A DNA stretch of 20,508 bases from Bacteroidales bacterium UBA1195. Lineage in GTDB: Bacteria; Bacteroidota; Bacteroidia; Bacteroidales; WCHB1-69. Of this stretch, positions 1-8,184 are shown piece after piece. Below the pieces are notes generated by a model. That model was not told the origin of the DNA, searched no databases, and saw only the letters and a list, made by a program, of their open reading frames with translations. The stretch is taken from assembly GCA_002309855.1 (NCBI GenBank), contig DBYD01000023.1, positions 20,392 through 40,899 on the forward strand, written 5' to 3'. Numbering within the stretch: position 1 is the first letter of the stretch; the number at the start of each line of letters is the position of its first letter. The position numbers and the translations under genes were made by a program.

Positions 1-305
1 TTGTCGAAAATGGACATGGGCAGCGGGCAGGGCCGCTGGCTGACCAGGCCTATTTTCCGGCGCAGTTCGGTGATTTCCGGACCGCTGCCGATGACATCCA
101 CCCCATCCACCAGAACCTGCCCCTCCAACCGGACATGCTCCGTTGAGTCGATCAGCCGGTTGAGGGTGCGCAACAGCGTTGACTTGCCGCAGCCCGAAGG
201 CCCGATGATACAGGTGATCTGTTTTTCGGGGAAGAGGATGTTCACATCTTTCAGGATGTGGTTTTCTTTGATATATACGTTCAGATTTTTAACTTCAATG
301 GCCAT
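1..305 (-). CDS. pstB: Phosphate ABC transporter ATP-binding protein PstB (5' part, cut by window edge)
   Basis: This is the cytoplasmic ATPase that powers phosphate import through PstC/PstA. Reading the minus strand from the ATG at 305 gives about 101 residues of an ABC ATPase. A Walker A motif GPSGCGKST lies near residues 35-43, and a Q-loop segment ending in PLPMSIFDN closely matches the PstB-typical form (PFPMSIYDN in many homologues). The signature, Walker B and H-loop regions lie beyond the left edge. The start codon overlaps the pstA stop in a TAATG junction, which implies translational coupling and fixes the start. The position as last visible gene of a porin-pstS-pstC-pstA-pstB operon supports the assignment over other ABC ATPases. 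Whether phoU follows cannot be seen. Confidence 0.95.
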   Translation of the reverse strand, partial: MAIEVKNLNVYIKENHILKDVNILFPEKQITCIIGPSGCGKSTLLRTLNRLIDSTEHVRLEGQVLVDGVDVIGSGPEITELRRKIGLVSQRPCPLPMSIFD

Positions 306-1159
306 TACAGTTTATTTTTGGAAAAACGATGCGTGACAAGACGTCCGCCGATACTCAATACCAGCACAATGACCGTCAGCACAAGGGCGGCGGCATAGGC
401 GCGGTCAACCACTTCGGGGATGGGGCTGCTCAGCTGGAAAAAGACCGCCAAGGGCAACGTGGCTGCCGGTTGGGACAGGGAGGTCGGAAGGCTGTCGGTG
501 TAGCCTGCGGTGAACATCACACTGGCCGCATCGCCGATGGCACGCCCGACGGAGAGCAGGGTGGCCGTGGCGATGCCCGGTGCAATCTGCCTGACCACAA
601 CCTTCAGGGTCTCCCACTTTGTGGCTCCCAGCGAAAAGGTGGCATCCAGGATTTCCCGTGGGAAATTGCGTGTCGTCTCGTCCATGGTCCGGATGAATAT
701 CGGGATGATCAGCAACGTGATGACCAATATGCCGCCCAACAGGGAGGTACGCAGTCCGAAATAGACCATGATGGTGAAGCCGAAGGCCCCATACACGATG
801 GAAGGCACCCCGAACAGCACATCCAGGGCGAGCCGCACAATATAGGCTGTTCTGGATGATTTTTTAAGATAGACATTCAGGTAAAAGACCACCGGAATGG
901 AAACAAGCAGACCCAATACCGTGGAGGCTCCGACAATATACAACGAACCGACGATGGCATTGAGGAAACCGCCCTCCTTGCCGATGTAGAAGCCGCCGCC
1001 CGGCAAGGAACTGACCATTTCCCAGCTCATCGCCTTGCAGCCTTTGGAAAAGATGGTCCAGACTACACTGATGACCAGACCGAAGACCAGAAGCATCGCC
1101 ATCCACATCAAAGTTTTGACAACCAGCTCCTCCACCCTTTTTTTATGTTTCATCTGCAT
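305..1159 (-). CDS. pstA: Phosphate ABC transporter permease PstA
   Basis: This inner-membrane permease pairs with PstC to form the phosphate channel. The 284-residue product is the usual PstA length, with about six hydrophobic segments starting near residues 15-35. The EAA-type cytoplasmic loop that contacts PstB is visible around residues 165-195 (ILDATFSLGATKWETLKVV). A GRAIGDAASVMFTAG stretch follows, as is typical of PstA. The ATG at 1159 is preceded by a clear AGGAGG Shine-Dalgarno on the minus strand (about 1166-1175) inside the end of pstC, which supports this start. An ATG at 1153 is a possible alternative. The gap to the pstC stop is 3 bp, and the 3' end overlaps the pstB start by one base, so the genes are cotranscribed. 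Confidence 0.96.
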   Translation of the reverse strand: MQMKHKKRVEELVVKTLMWMAMLLVFGLVISVVWTIFSKGCKAMSWEMVSSLPGGGFYIGKEGGFLNAIVGSLYIVGASTVLGLLVSIPVVFYLNVYLKKSSRTAYIVRLALDVLFGVPSIVYGAFGFTIMVYFGLRTSLLGGILVITLLIIPIFIRTMDETTRNFPREILDATFSLGATKWETLKVVVRQIAPGIATATLLSVGRAIGDAASVMFTAGYTDSLPTSLSQPAATLPLAVFFQLSSPIPEVVDRAYAAALVLTVIVLVLSIGGRLVTHRFSKNKL

Positions 1160-1162
1160 ACG

Positions 1163-2053
1163 CTACTCCTCCTTCTTTTCAATCCGGTACAGCACCATTC
1201 TTGACAACAAATTGAATATCAATACTACTGCAAAAAGAATCAGGGCGGCGAACATCAGCGCAGCCTCATAGTAAGGCATTGAAAGCATCTCCCCATAATT
1301 GTTGGCAATCAGTGCCGGAATTGGATAACAGGCCTCCAGCACCCCTTGGGGGATACCGATAACGCATCCGCACACCATCAGCACCGCAATGGTTTCGCCC
1401 ATGGCACGGGAAACGGAAAGCACCGTTGCCGCCACCACGCCTGTGAATGTTTTGCGCAGCACCACCTTCCGCGTGGTCTGCCATTTGGTGGCCCCCAAGG
1501 CCAAAGAGGCATCACGCAGTTCCATCGGAACGTTGGAAAAGACCTCAATGAAAAGGCTGACCAGCAGCGGCACAATCATCACCCCCAGCACCACACCTGC
1601 CGCCAGCACCGTATAACCGGATGAAAAGTCCATAAAATGCGGTGCAATCCGTTTGGATATGATGGGGACTATCACCAGCACGCCCCACACGCCGTAAATC
1701 ACGGATGGAAGTGCCGCCAGAATGTCCAGGGCCGGAAAGACCAGCCGTTTCACGAAAGGTTTGGCATATTCCGTCAGAAAGAGGGCAGTGAGCAGTGAAA
1801 CCGGCAGTGCAAAAATGATGGCAACCAGCGTGACCCAGATGGTTCCCATAATAAAGGGCAGGAATCCGAACTCCCCTTTCATCGGCCGCCACTCCGAAGA
1901 GAAAAGCAGTTTCCAGAGCGAATGCGCCTCCAGCACCGGATGCGATTTCAGATAAAGACCGGCTGCCATGAGCAACACCAGCAGAATGGCGAAAAGGCTC
2001 ATGCACAACATGACGAAATGCGCGGTCCTGTCCTTTAAAATACGGCTGTTCAT
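1163..2053 (-). CDS. pstC: Phosphate ABC transporter permease PstC
   Basis: This is the second inner-membrane permease of the Pst importer. From the ATG at 2053 it gives 296 residues. A hydrophobic segment lies near residues 13-35, several more follow, and the EAA-type loop is near residues 185-210 (RDASLALGATKWQTTRKV). An SRAMGETIAVLMVCG segment follows, characteristic of PstC. The open frame extends upstream to a TTG at 2068, but the ATG at 2053 is preferred because the protein then begins MNSRILK just before the first membrane helix. It sits 18 bp after the pstS stop and 3 bp before pstA, in the conventional S-C-A-B order. Confidence 0.96.
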   Translation of the reverse strand: MNSRILKDRTAHFVMLCMSLFAILLVLLMAAGLYLKSHPVLEAHSLWKLLFSSEWRPMKGEFGFLPFIMGTIWVTLVAIIFALPVSLLTALFLTEYAKPFVKRLVFPALDILAALPSVIYGVWGVLVIVPIISKRIAPHFMDFSSGYTVLAAGVVLGVMIVPLLVSLFIEVFSNVPMELRDASLALGATKWQTTRKVVLRKTFTGVVAATVLSVSRAMGETIAVLMVCGCVIGIPQGVLEACYPIPALIANNYGEMLSMPYYEAALMFAALILFAVVLIFNLLSRMVLYRIEKKEE

Positions 2054-2071
2054 CAAAGAAGCCTTCAACGG

Positions 2072-3052
2072 TTATCTTTTTTTGAGTTTGGCAAGACCCT
2101 GTTGCAGTTTATCTTCCGAAAGGGCAATGTAGCCGGCAGGCACATTGTGTTGCTGCCCTTCGGTCAGCACATACTCCAGAAAGGCGGTCACCACCGGATT
2201 CTTCGGCACACCGTGGCTGACCAAATACAAATCACGTGCAGGTGGTGACGGATATCTGCCCTCCGCCACCGCCTTGATGAAATCATCCTTGGTGTCATAA
2301 AAATATTCCTCCGCATCTATCCTGCCGTCGCCGTTGCCGTCCACCGGGCAGACCAGCAGCCCCGGGTTTGGCTTGCGAGTTTTCTCATCATAGGCATAGC
2401 CGATGTTGTTCAAGCCGATGCCCAGCTTGTCCGCCTGGATGGCCGAAGCCAGCCCCGGATCGCCGAAAACCGCCGTGCCGTTCAAATCCTCCTGCTTTTT
2501 GCCCATCCACAAGGCGAAGGTCTCCGCCGCACCACAGGCATCGGAACGGGTATAGACATGTATCGGGGTCTTGTCGTTGGTGCCAAGCACCTGCCCCCAG
2601 GTCTTGTATTCACCCGTAATCCAGATCCTGGTGGCGGCTTCCCTGGAAATGCCGCGCGCCATCAATGCCTTGGCCAACGGATTTTCCGCATTTATGGTGA
2701 TCACCACCGCATCCTTGGCACTGGCAAAAGGCAGAGCCCCCTTCTCCAATTCGGGCGGATAGACTTCGCGGGAAACCATGCCCAGATCAACCACATCGGC
2801 CAGCACGTCGGTCATGCCCTTGCCGGCACCGCCGGCGGAGAGGTCGATATGCACGCCGGGATGCAGCTGCTGGAACTCCTCGGCCCATTTCACCGCCAAT
2901 GGATAGAGCGCAAAGGCGCCGGAAATGGAGATGTTCCCGTTAAGTTCCCCATTGTTTTCCGTAACGGCCTGGGAACGGTGGCCGCAGGAGGAGAGGTTCA
3001 ACGACAGGGCCGCCAACAGGCAGCAGCCCCACAACAGATTTGTCCTTTTCAT
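2072..3052 (-). CDS. pstS: Phosphate-binding lipoprotein PstS
   Basis: This is the periplasmic phosphate-capturing protein that delivers to PstCA. The frame is open to 3085, but the ATG at 3052 places a lipoprotein signal exactly at the N terminus: MKRTN, a hydrophobic core and a lipobox LSSC with the acylated Cys at residue 23, giving 326 residues. PBP-like phosphate-binding features are present: ISGAFALYPLAVKWAEEF near the mature N terminus, SAGGAGKGMTD, and SDACGAAETFALWM. An extra stretch at residues 238-249 (DGNGDGRIDAEE) matches a canonical EF-hand calcium loop with acidic or amide ligands at positions 1, 3, 5, 9 and 12. It lies 36 bp downstream of the porin gene, so it is probably cotranscribed with it. 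Confidence 0.94.
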   Translation of the reverse strand: MKRTNLLWGCCLLAALSLNLSSCGHRSQAVTENNGELNGNISISGAFALYPLAVKWAEEFQQLHPGVHIDLSAGGAGKGMTDVLADVVDLGMVSREVYPPELEKGALPFASAKDAVVITINAENPLAKALMARGISREAATRIWITGEYKTWGQVLGTNDKTPIHVYTRSDACGAAETFALWMGKKQEDLNGTAVFGDPGLASAIQADKLGIGLNNIGYAYDEKTRKPNPGLLVCPVDGNGDGRIDAEEYFYDTKDDFIKAVAEGRYPSPPARDLYLVSHGVPKNPVVTAFLEYVLTEGQQHNVPAGYIALSEDKLQQGLAKLKKR

Positions 3053-3088
3053 TTGAATTATTTTTAAATGATTGCTTTCCATCATAAT

Positions 3089-4213
3089 TTAAAACTTGAA
3101 GCTGAGCATACCATACAGCAGGTGGCGTTCAGAGCTTTTCGGAAGGTTTTCCTTGGCTGTCTGCCTCAAGGTATAGGCCACCCGGCACTGGAGGAACGGG
3201 AAGGGATAATAATTCACACCCGCACTGTAGCCGTCAGACTGCTCCAAGGCGAAATGGTGAGCCTGCGCATCCGCAGCATCCTCCCCGTACTGGAAATGGT
3301 CATAGCGCAGGTATGGGAAAAGCCGCTGTTCCGACCAGGAAGCCTTCCAGCGGAACCACCAGCCCGCCAGCGCATACCAGCCGCTTGCAGGCTGATCCAG
3401 GTTGGGAATGGTATCCAGGTCCTGTCCGGTATGCCCCCAGAGGTACTCGCCCCTCAAGACCAGTTTTTTGTCATCGTACTGCACACCAGCCGCAAAACGC
3501 TCCCGCCTATAGTTTCCGTTTTCGTTCTGTTTCCAGACCCCTTCATAGCAGGAGGCGGACAAGGTCAGTTCCGGCAGCCAGGGATGGAAATCCAGCTTCC
3601 CGACCACATCCTTGTGCAGGTTGGCATCCGTGTTGTTGATGCCGTTGCCGTTGAAAATGCCGAGGCTGTAATGCAGCAGGTGGAAAGGCTTTTCGCGGCC
3701 ATCGACCGCAAAAAGTCTGCCGGTTGCCATCAGGCCGATGTCACGACCCTGCCTGCCGATTCCACAAATGTCACTGTAACCCGCCAATTTCTGGATCGGT
3801 TCCCCATAATCAATGTATTCCAAATTCATGGGACTGATGCCGCTTTCGATGGTGAACGGGGTTTTAAATTGTCCGGCCTGCAGGGAGAAGGCGTCGCAGA
3901 AGCGAAGTTTCAGATAGGCGTCCACCAGCGCGGGACTGTTCCCGAAATCCGCCTGAAGCTTATAGGTAAGCATGGGATGGAGCTGCCCGTCCGCCGAAAG
4001 ACGCGCCCTGCGGATGCGGAAACTCTCCGTGACCGCCTTGCCATCCTGCCATACCGACTGGTACTGCACCTGGGCCCATCCGCTAATTTTAAGTTTTGAA
4101 GGCTCCCCCATTTTCGGTTTCACCGGTTGGTCCTGCGCATATAATGCCAACGGAATCCATGCCAGACACAGCATCAGACTCCACATTACCACTAATCTTT
4201 TTTTCTGTTCCAT
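3089..4213 (-). CDS. OprO/OprP-type phosphate-selective outer-membrane porin
   Basis: This is probably a trimeric outer-membrane beta-barrel porin that admits phosphate or polyphosphate to the periplasm for PstS. The 374-residue product starts with a signal peptide (MEQKKRL, a hydrophobic core, likely cleavage after ALYA). It continues with alternating beta-strand sequence, for example KISGWAQVQYQSVW, SFRIRRARLSADGQLHP and YKLQADFG, which match the start of the Porin O/P family. It ends in a C-terminal Phe (GMLSFKF), as barrel assembly requires. First-gene position in the pst operon supports phosphate as the substrate, although anion specificity cannot be read from the sequence. A -7 box lies 43 bp upstream. 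Confidence 0.9.
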   Translation of the reverse strand: MEQKKRLVVMWSLMLCLAWIPLALYAQDQPVKPKMGEPSKLKISGWAQVQYQSVWQDGKAVTESFRIRRARLSADGQLHPMLTYKLQADFGNSPALVDAYLKLRFCDAFSLQAGQFKTPFTIESGISPMNLEYIDYGEPIQKLAGYSDICGIGRQGRDIGLMATGRLFAVDGREKPFHLLHYSLGIFNGNGINNTDANLHKDVVGKLDFHPWLPELTLSASCYEGVWKQNENGNYRRERFAAGVQYDDKKLVLRGEYLWGHTGQDLDTIPNLDQPASGWYALAGWWFRWKASWSEQRLFPYLRYDHFQYGEDAADAQAHHFALEQSDGYSAGVNYYPFPFLQCRVAYTLRQTAKENLPKSSERHLLYGMLSFKF

Positions 4214-4255
4214 AACCTTTTACGTTTAGTGTGACTCTTCAGATTTCAAACGCCG

Positions 4256-4263
4256 CAAAAGTA
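4256..4263 (-). promoter_or_regulatory. Bacteroidota-type -7 box for the porin-pst operon
   Basis: On the minus strand the sequence reads TACTTTTG, an exact match to TAnnTTTG, 43 bp before the porin start codon. It is the only good match upstream of the operon, so it probably drives porin-pstSCAB. A -33 TTTG partner is not clear, which suggests the promoter needs an activator such as a phosphate-starvation regulator (inference). Confidence 0.7.
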
Positions 4264-4378
4264 GCGCGAATCACTTTATTCCACCCCTCGGACAGGCATT
4301 GGAGATTGCAGGTCGGAAAATGAAATAATCCATGCCAAAACATGAAATATTACATCTTTTTCGTATCTGCTATTTGAC

Positions 4379-4386
4379 TACTTTTG
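4379..4386 (+). promoter_or_regulatory. Bacteroidota-type -7 box for the Crp/Fnr gene
   Basis: TACTTTTG matches TAnnTTTG and ends 19 bp before the ATG at 4406. A T-rich patch about 20 bp upstream (near 4356-4363) could serve as the -33 region. The promoter faces away from the porin promoter at 4256-4263, so both are controlled from the same 192-bp intergenic region. Confidence 0.7.
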
Positions 4387-4405
4387 CAAATTAATCTGAA
4401 TAGAA

Positions 4406-5092
4406 ATGCCACTGAAGACAAGTCACTGCAACAGCTGCCTTTTCAAAACCATCTGCGACCGGACCATCGGCAAGGAGGATTTTGACGACCTCTACCGGAG
4501 CACCACCTTCCAAATTTTCCGCAAAGGAGAGATTATTCTGCGGCAGCACATGAAGATGTCCAATCTGGTGTTCCTGCACACCGGTATCGTCAAGTTCTGC
4601 TACAACAACTACGGCAAGGACATCATCCTGACCATCGACAAGGCACCCACCCTGTTGGGATTGGCCAATTACCTGAACAACAACGTCAACTTTTTTTCCA
4701 TCATCGCCATCGAGGACTGCGAGGGCTGCATGATCGATGAGGATGTCTTCCAACGGATCCTGACGAACAACCCCTCATTTGCATTGCAGGCGCTCAACTC
4801 GTTCACCAACATGTTCCGGCAATCCATGCAAAGCTTCATCAGCCTCTCGTACAACCAGGTACAGGGAAGGATTGCCAACATACTGGTTTTCCTCTCCAAG
4901 CACATTTACGAAAGCTCCGTCTTCCGCCTGCCGCTGACACGCAAGGAAATCGCCCAGTTCGCAGGCTGCTCCACGGAAAATGTCATCAATACCCTGCGGA
5001 AATTCGACCACGACGGCATAATCCGCATCAACGGAAAGGAGATAGAGATTCTCGACGAAAAAGGTTTGCAGCTTGTCTGCCGGATGGGGTGA
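4406..5092 (+). CDS. Crp/Fnr-family transcription regulator with FNR-like cysteines
   Basis: This is a 228-residue regulator with an N-terminal cyclic-nucleotide-binding-like beta-roll (about residues 25-125), a long dimer helix (about 125-165) and a C-terminal winged helix-turn-helix (LTRKEIAQFAGCSTENVINT, residues 177-196). The N terminus carries Cys8, Cys11 and Cys17 in a C-x2-C-x5-C pattern. This is the same spacing as the cluster-binding cysteines of E. coli FNR, and Cys108 (with Cys105 close by) falls where the fourth FNR ligand is expected. That suggests a [4Fe-4S] oxygen or NO sensor, although the family also includes cysteine-bearing members without a cluster. It is divergent from the porin-pst operon and convergent with the phosphatase gene, with a 3-bp gap. 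Confidence 0.9.
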   Translation: MPLKTSHCNSCLFKTICDRTIGKEDFDDLYRSTTFQIFRKGEIILRQHMKMSNLVFLHTGIVKFCYNNYGKDIILTIDKAPTLLGLANYLNNNVNFFSIIAIEDCEGCMIDEDVFQRILTNNPSFALQALNSFTNMFRQSMQSFISLSYNQVQGRIANILVFLSKHIYESSVFRLPLTRKEIAQFAGCSTENVINTLRKFDHDGIIRINGKEIEILDEKGLQLVCRMG

Positions 5093-5095
5093 GTA

Positions 5096-5554
5096 TTAGC
5101 GGACAGAAAACTCCGCCAGCAGCCCCTGGCAGCCCTCCAGCACATCGCGCCAGGTGGCTTCAAAATCACCGGTATACCAAGGGTCGGCCACATCGCCGGG
5201 GCGGACAGTGTAATCCATCAGCAGACTGATTTTCCCATCGGTATCATCACCGAGCAGACGGCGCAGGTTCCGCAGATTGTTGCGGTCCATGGCAATGATA
5301 ACATCATAATAAAGGTAATCCTCCCGGGTAATCTGACGCGCCCTTTTCCCATCGCAGGATATTCCGTGCTCGGCAAGTTTGCGGCGTGCGGGCGGATAAA
5401 CCGGATTCCCGATCTCCTCCGTGGAGGTGGCGGCAGAGGCTATCTCGAACCGCTCCACGCAACCGGCTTCGCTTACAAGCCGCTTCATGACAAACTCAGC
5501 CATGGGGCTCCGGCAGATGTTGCCGTGGCATACAAACAGGATTTTTGTTTTCAT
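5096..5554 (-). CDS. Low-molecular-weight protein-tyrosine phosphatase
   Basis: This is a cytoplasmic phosphatase that hydrolyses phosphotyrosine, or low-molecular-weight phosphoesters, through a cysteinyl-phosphate. The start at 5554 gives 152 residues, the normal family length. The open frame extends upstream, but only across the mannosidase C terminus. The N terminus holds the P-loop CHGNICRS (Cys9 nucleophile, Arg15). The C-terminal part holds the general-acid loop DVADPWY, with Asp124 as the likely acid. In many bacteria this family works opposite tyrosine kinases of capsule or exopolysaccharide export. No kinase is seen here, and the gene instead follows the beta-mannosidase by 28 bp on the same strand, probably as the last gene of that operon. 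Confidence 0.95.
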   Translation of the reverse strand: MKTKILFVCHGNICRSPMAEFVMKRLVSEAGCVERFEIASAATSTEEIGNPVYPPARRKLAEHGISCDGKRARQITREDYLYYDVIIAMDRNNLRNLRRLLGDDTDGKISLLMDYTVRPGDVADPWYTGDFEATWRDVLEGCQGLLAEFSVR

Positions 5555-5582
5555 TCCCCAGAACAATTTGGATTGGAACGGT

Positions 5583-8183
5583 TCAACGCCGGGCAGTGTG
5601 CGGCTGCAAACTGTTATAGGAGCGGACGCGGATGAAGGAGGGGTTGGGCGAATTGCCGGTGACACGCACTGTCTTTTGTTGTCCCGGCAGGAGCGTGAAG
5701 CCGTTGTCCGAAAAGCGCAGCAGGCTGCCGTCCGTGGCGGAGAGCTGCACGCCATACTGCAAAACCGGAGAGGACAACGTGGCCTCCAAACCGCCTTCAA
5801 CCGGCTGCCAGCGCACCGAAATGGCGCTGTCCTGCAGGTGGAGCGACTTTGGCGGTGCCATGAACATCACACGCTCCGCACGCACCTTCCGGCCCATGCT
5901 GAAGATGACATGCAGGCAGCCCTCCCCTGCCATCAGCCTCTGCATTGTAATGGAATCCAACCGGAGAACCTCATGGCACCGGCCTGAAGCAAGCGTCACC
6001 TCGCTCCGCACAGTTTCCATCAACGGGGAGCCGTCCATCGCATAGGTACGACATTCAACGACACCCTTTATGCTTTTCATTGAATCATTAACCAAATAAA
6101 TCACGGAAGGATTATCCTGGCTTGTAAGAATCGTCACATTATCATAAAGTTCACGAACCCTGTAGTGCAGGAGCTTCCAGCGCCCCGCACCGTCAATGCT
6201 GCTCCACGAGGCGACCGGCCAACAGTCGTTCAGCTGCCAGTAGAGCGTGCCGCTGCAACGCTCGCGCTGCCTGCGGTGAGCCTCAATCGCCTGGCCTATG
6301 CCGTAGGCCTGCACCAGCTGGCTCAGGTAGGTGAAATCCTCCAGATTATCCACCTTATCTATTCCGAAATAGTCCGCAATTGCTTTGGATACAAACTCGT
6401 ATCCCCTTTTGTGCTTCTGATGCGAAAGCATTGAGGGCGAACCTGCTTTCCACTCTTTTTCAGGCATGGCGGCCTTCCATGTGGCCATTTCCGGATAGGA
6501 CTGGAAACCGTATTCCGACATGAAGCGTCCGGTTTTGGACTCCCAGACGGAGAAGGGCTGCTCCCCGCTCCACACTCCATAATAATGCGAGCAGCCGTGC
6601 GTGGTGCATTCGTCATGCTCCCAACCGAAGGTGGGCGTGGAATGAATGTATGGACAACCCGGTTGCAGCCAGTCCACCAATCCGGCCAGACGCTCTTCAA
6701 ACAGTGAGCGGTACTGCACCTTCATACTGTCGAAGAAATCGTCCGGATAGCCGAAACGCTCCTGCAGATGCCAATCCTCCATGCAATTATGCACTTCGTT
6801 ATTGCCGCACCACAGCGCGATGCAGGGATGTTTCCCCAAGCGGACCAACTGCTCCCCTTCATGCCAGACATTTAAAAGAAAGGCAGAATCAACAAAATAT
6901 GGGCTGCAGGCGAACATGAAATCCTGCCAGACCAGCAGACCAAGACTGTCGCAAAGGTCGTAGAAAATATCCTTTTCATAGAATCCTCCGCCCCACACAC
7001 GCAGCATGTTCATGTTGGCGGCACAGGCATCACCCAGCAACCGGCGGTAGACGGCGTCTCCGGACTTGCGCTGCAGCTCCCCGGGATAGGGCGAGGCCGG
7101 AACCCAGTTCGCGCCACGGGCAAAAACAGGCTTTCCATTTACATAAAAGGTGAATGACTCCCCAATGGAGTCCTTTTGCTGCCGCAGCTCCACCACCCGC
7201 AGGCCGTGCCGGACACTTCGTGAAGCGTTCCCGACTGTCAGCCGGCAGTCGTAGAGCGGCTGTCCGCCCATGCCGCGTGGCCACCACAACTTAGGTTCCC
7301 CTATGCTGAATGAAAGTCCGATATCATTCAATCCAGGATTCAGTCGGACGGTTTTTCGGACCACAGTGCATGGATTACCTTGCAGCGACACTTCCAGGTT
7401 GACCTTGGCCCGCTGCGCTTTTTCCGATATGACAATCGCCTGCACCTCGCAAAGCCATGAGGTGCCGCCATCCAGGGAGGTTTTTATGTCCTTAATATAA
7501 AATCCATTAATTTCAACGTCATCATAGCATTCAATCTTCACATCCTTCCAGATGCCGCAGCCAAGGAGCGAAGGACCCCAGTCCCAACCGGCCATGTATT
7601 GGGCGTTGCGGGTAAAGACGCGGTTGTCTCGCAAACCGTATGGAAAGGCTTTTGCGCAGGAATCGTTATAGGCTTTGGTGGAACGGAATCGCACCTCCAA
7701 CAGGTTATTCGGTTGCAAAAGAGTGTCTGACAACGGGAAACGCCACGTTCGGAACATGTTGTAACAGTGATCCTCGCCATCCTCCGTTTTGAGCCGCGTG
7801 CCGTTCAGCCACACCTCGGCGTAGGTGTCCAGACCTTCAAATGTAAGAATTCTTTGTCCGGCATCCTGCCACGACTTTTCGGAATCGAAACGCAGCCGGT
7901 AACGCCACTCCCGTTCCGCAACCCACTGCACACGAGCCTCGTTGGTGCCGTACAGAGGGTCAGGAATCAGCCGGTTTGCTAACAAATCGGAATAGATGTT
8001 TCCCGGCACGGTGGCCGGATACCATTTTCCTTTATAAAAAAACTCCCAACAACCGCCATGATCCGAACCGAGATAGCAGACATCCTGCTCCGCCTCCATC
8101 CGGTGGCGGCAGGAACAAAAAAGCGCCATGGCAAACAAACACAGCGCACAATAGGTAACCAAACGGACAACAAACCTTTGCAT
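5583..8183 (-). CDS. GH2-family beta-mannosidase, predicted lipoprotein
   Basis: This exo-acting glycoside hydrolase is predicted to remove terminal beta-mannose from manno-oligosaccharides or N-glycan cores. The 866-residue product begins with a lipoprotein-like signal (hydrophobic core, then LFCSC with the Cys near residue 25), so it is probably anchored facing the periplasm. A sugar-binding jelly-roll domain (about 38-220) contains the WDWGPSL motif typical of beta-mannosidases. An Ig-like domain (about 225-335) and a TIM barrel (about 340-680) follow. The acid/base is Glu463 in WCGNNEV, and the nucleophile is Glu557 in FMSEYGFQSYP. The tail holds further beta domains. It starts 1 bp after the stop of the upstream hypothetical gene, so the two are coupled. 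Confidence 0.95.
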   Translation of the reverse strand: MQRFVVRLVTYCALCLFAMALFCSCRHRMEAEQDVCYLGSDHGGCWEFFYKGKWYPATVPGNIYSDLLANRLIPDPLYGTNEARVQWVAEREWRYRLRFDSEKSWQDAGQRILTFEGLDTYAEVWLNGTRLKTEDGEDHCYNMFRTWRFPLSDTLLQPNNLLEVRFRSTKAYNDSCAKAFPYGLRDNRVFTRNAQYMAGWDWGPSLLGCGIWKDVKIECYDDVEINGFYIKDIKTSLDGGTSWLCEVQAIVISEKAQRAKVNLEVSLQGNPCTVVRKTVRLNPGLNDIGLSFSIGEPKLWWPRGMGGQPLYDCRLTVGNASRSVRHGLRVVELRQQKDSIGESFTFYVNGKPVFARGANWVPASPYPGELQRKSGDAVYRRLLGDACAANMNMLRVWGGGFYEKDIFYDLCDSLGLLVWQDFMFACSPYFVDSAFLLNVWHEGEQLVRLGKHPCIALWCGNNEVHNCMEDWHLQERFGYPDDFFDSMKVQYRSLFEERLAGLVDWLQPGCPYIHSTPTFGWEHDECTTHGCSHYYGVWSGEQPFSVWESKTGRFMSEYGFQSYPEMATWKAAMPEKEWKAGSPSMLSHQKHKRGYEFVSKAIADYFGIDKVDNLEDFTYLSQLVQAYGIGQAIEAHRRQRERCSGTLYWQLNDCWPVASWSSIDGAGRWKLLHYRVRELYDNVTILTSQDNPSVIYLVNDSMKSIKGVVECRTYAMDGSPLMETVRSEVTLASGRCHEVLRLDSITMQRLMAGEGCLHVIFSMGRKVRAERVMFMAPPKSLHLQDSAISVRWQPVEGGLEATLSSPVLQYGVQLSATDGSLLRFSDNGFTLLPGQQKTVRVTGNSPNPSFIRVRSYNSLQPHTARR

Positions 8184-8184
8184 A

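Noticed and set aside
3068..4099. A 343-codon plus-strand frame opposite the porin
   Set aside because: The porin has a signal peptide, barrel pattern, C-terminal Phe and operon context. The antisense frame has none of these.
5555..5800. N-terminal extension of the phosphatase frame
   Set aside because: It only reads across the mannosidase C terminus. Starting at 5554 gives the normal family length with the P-loop at residue 9.
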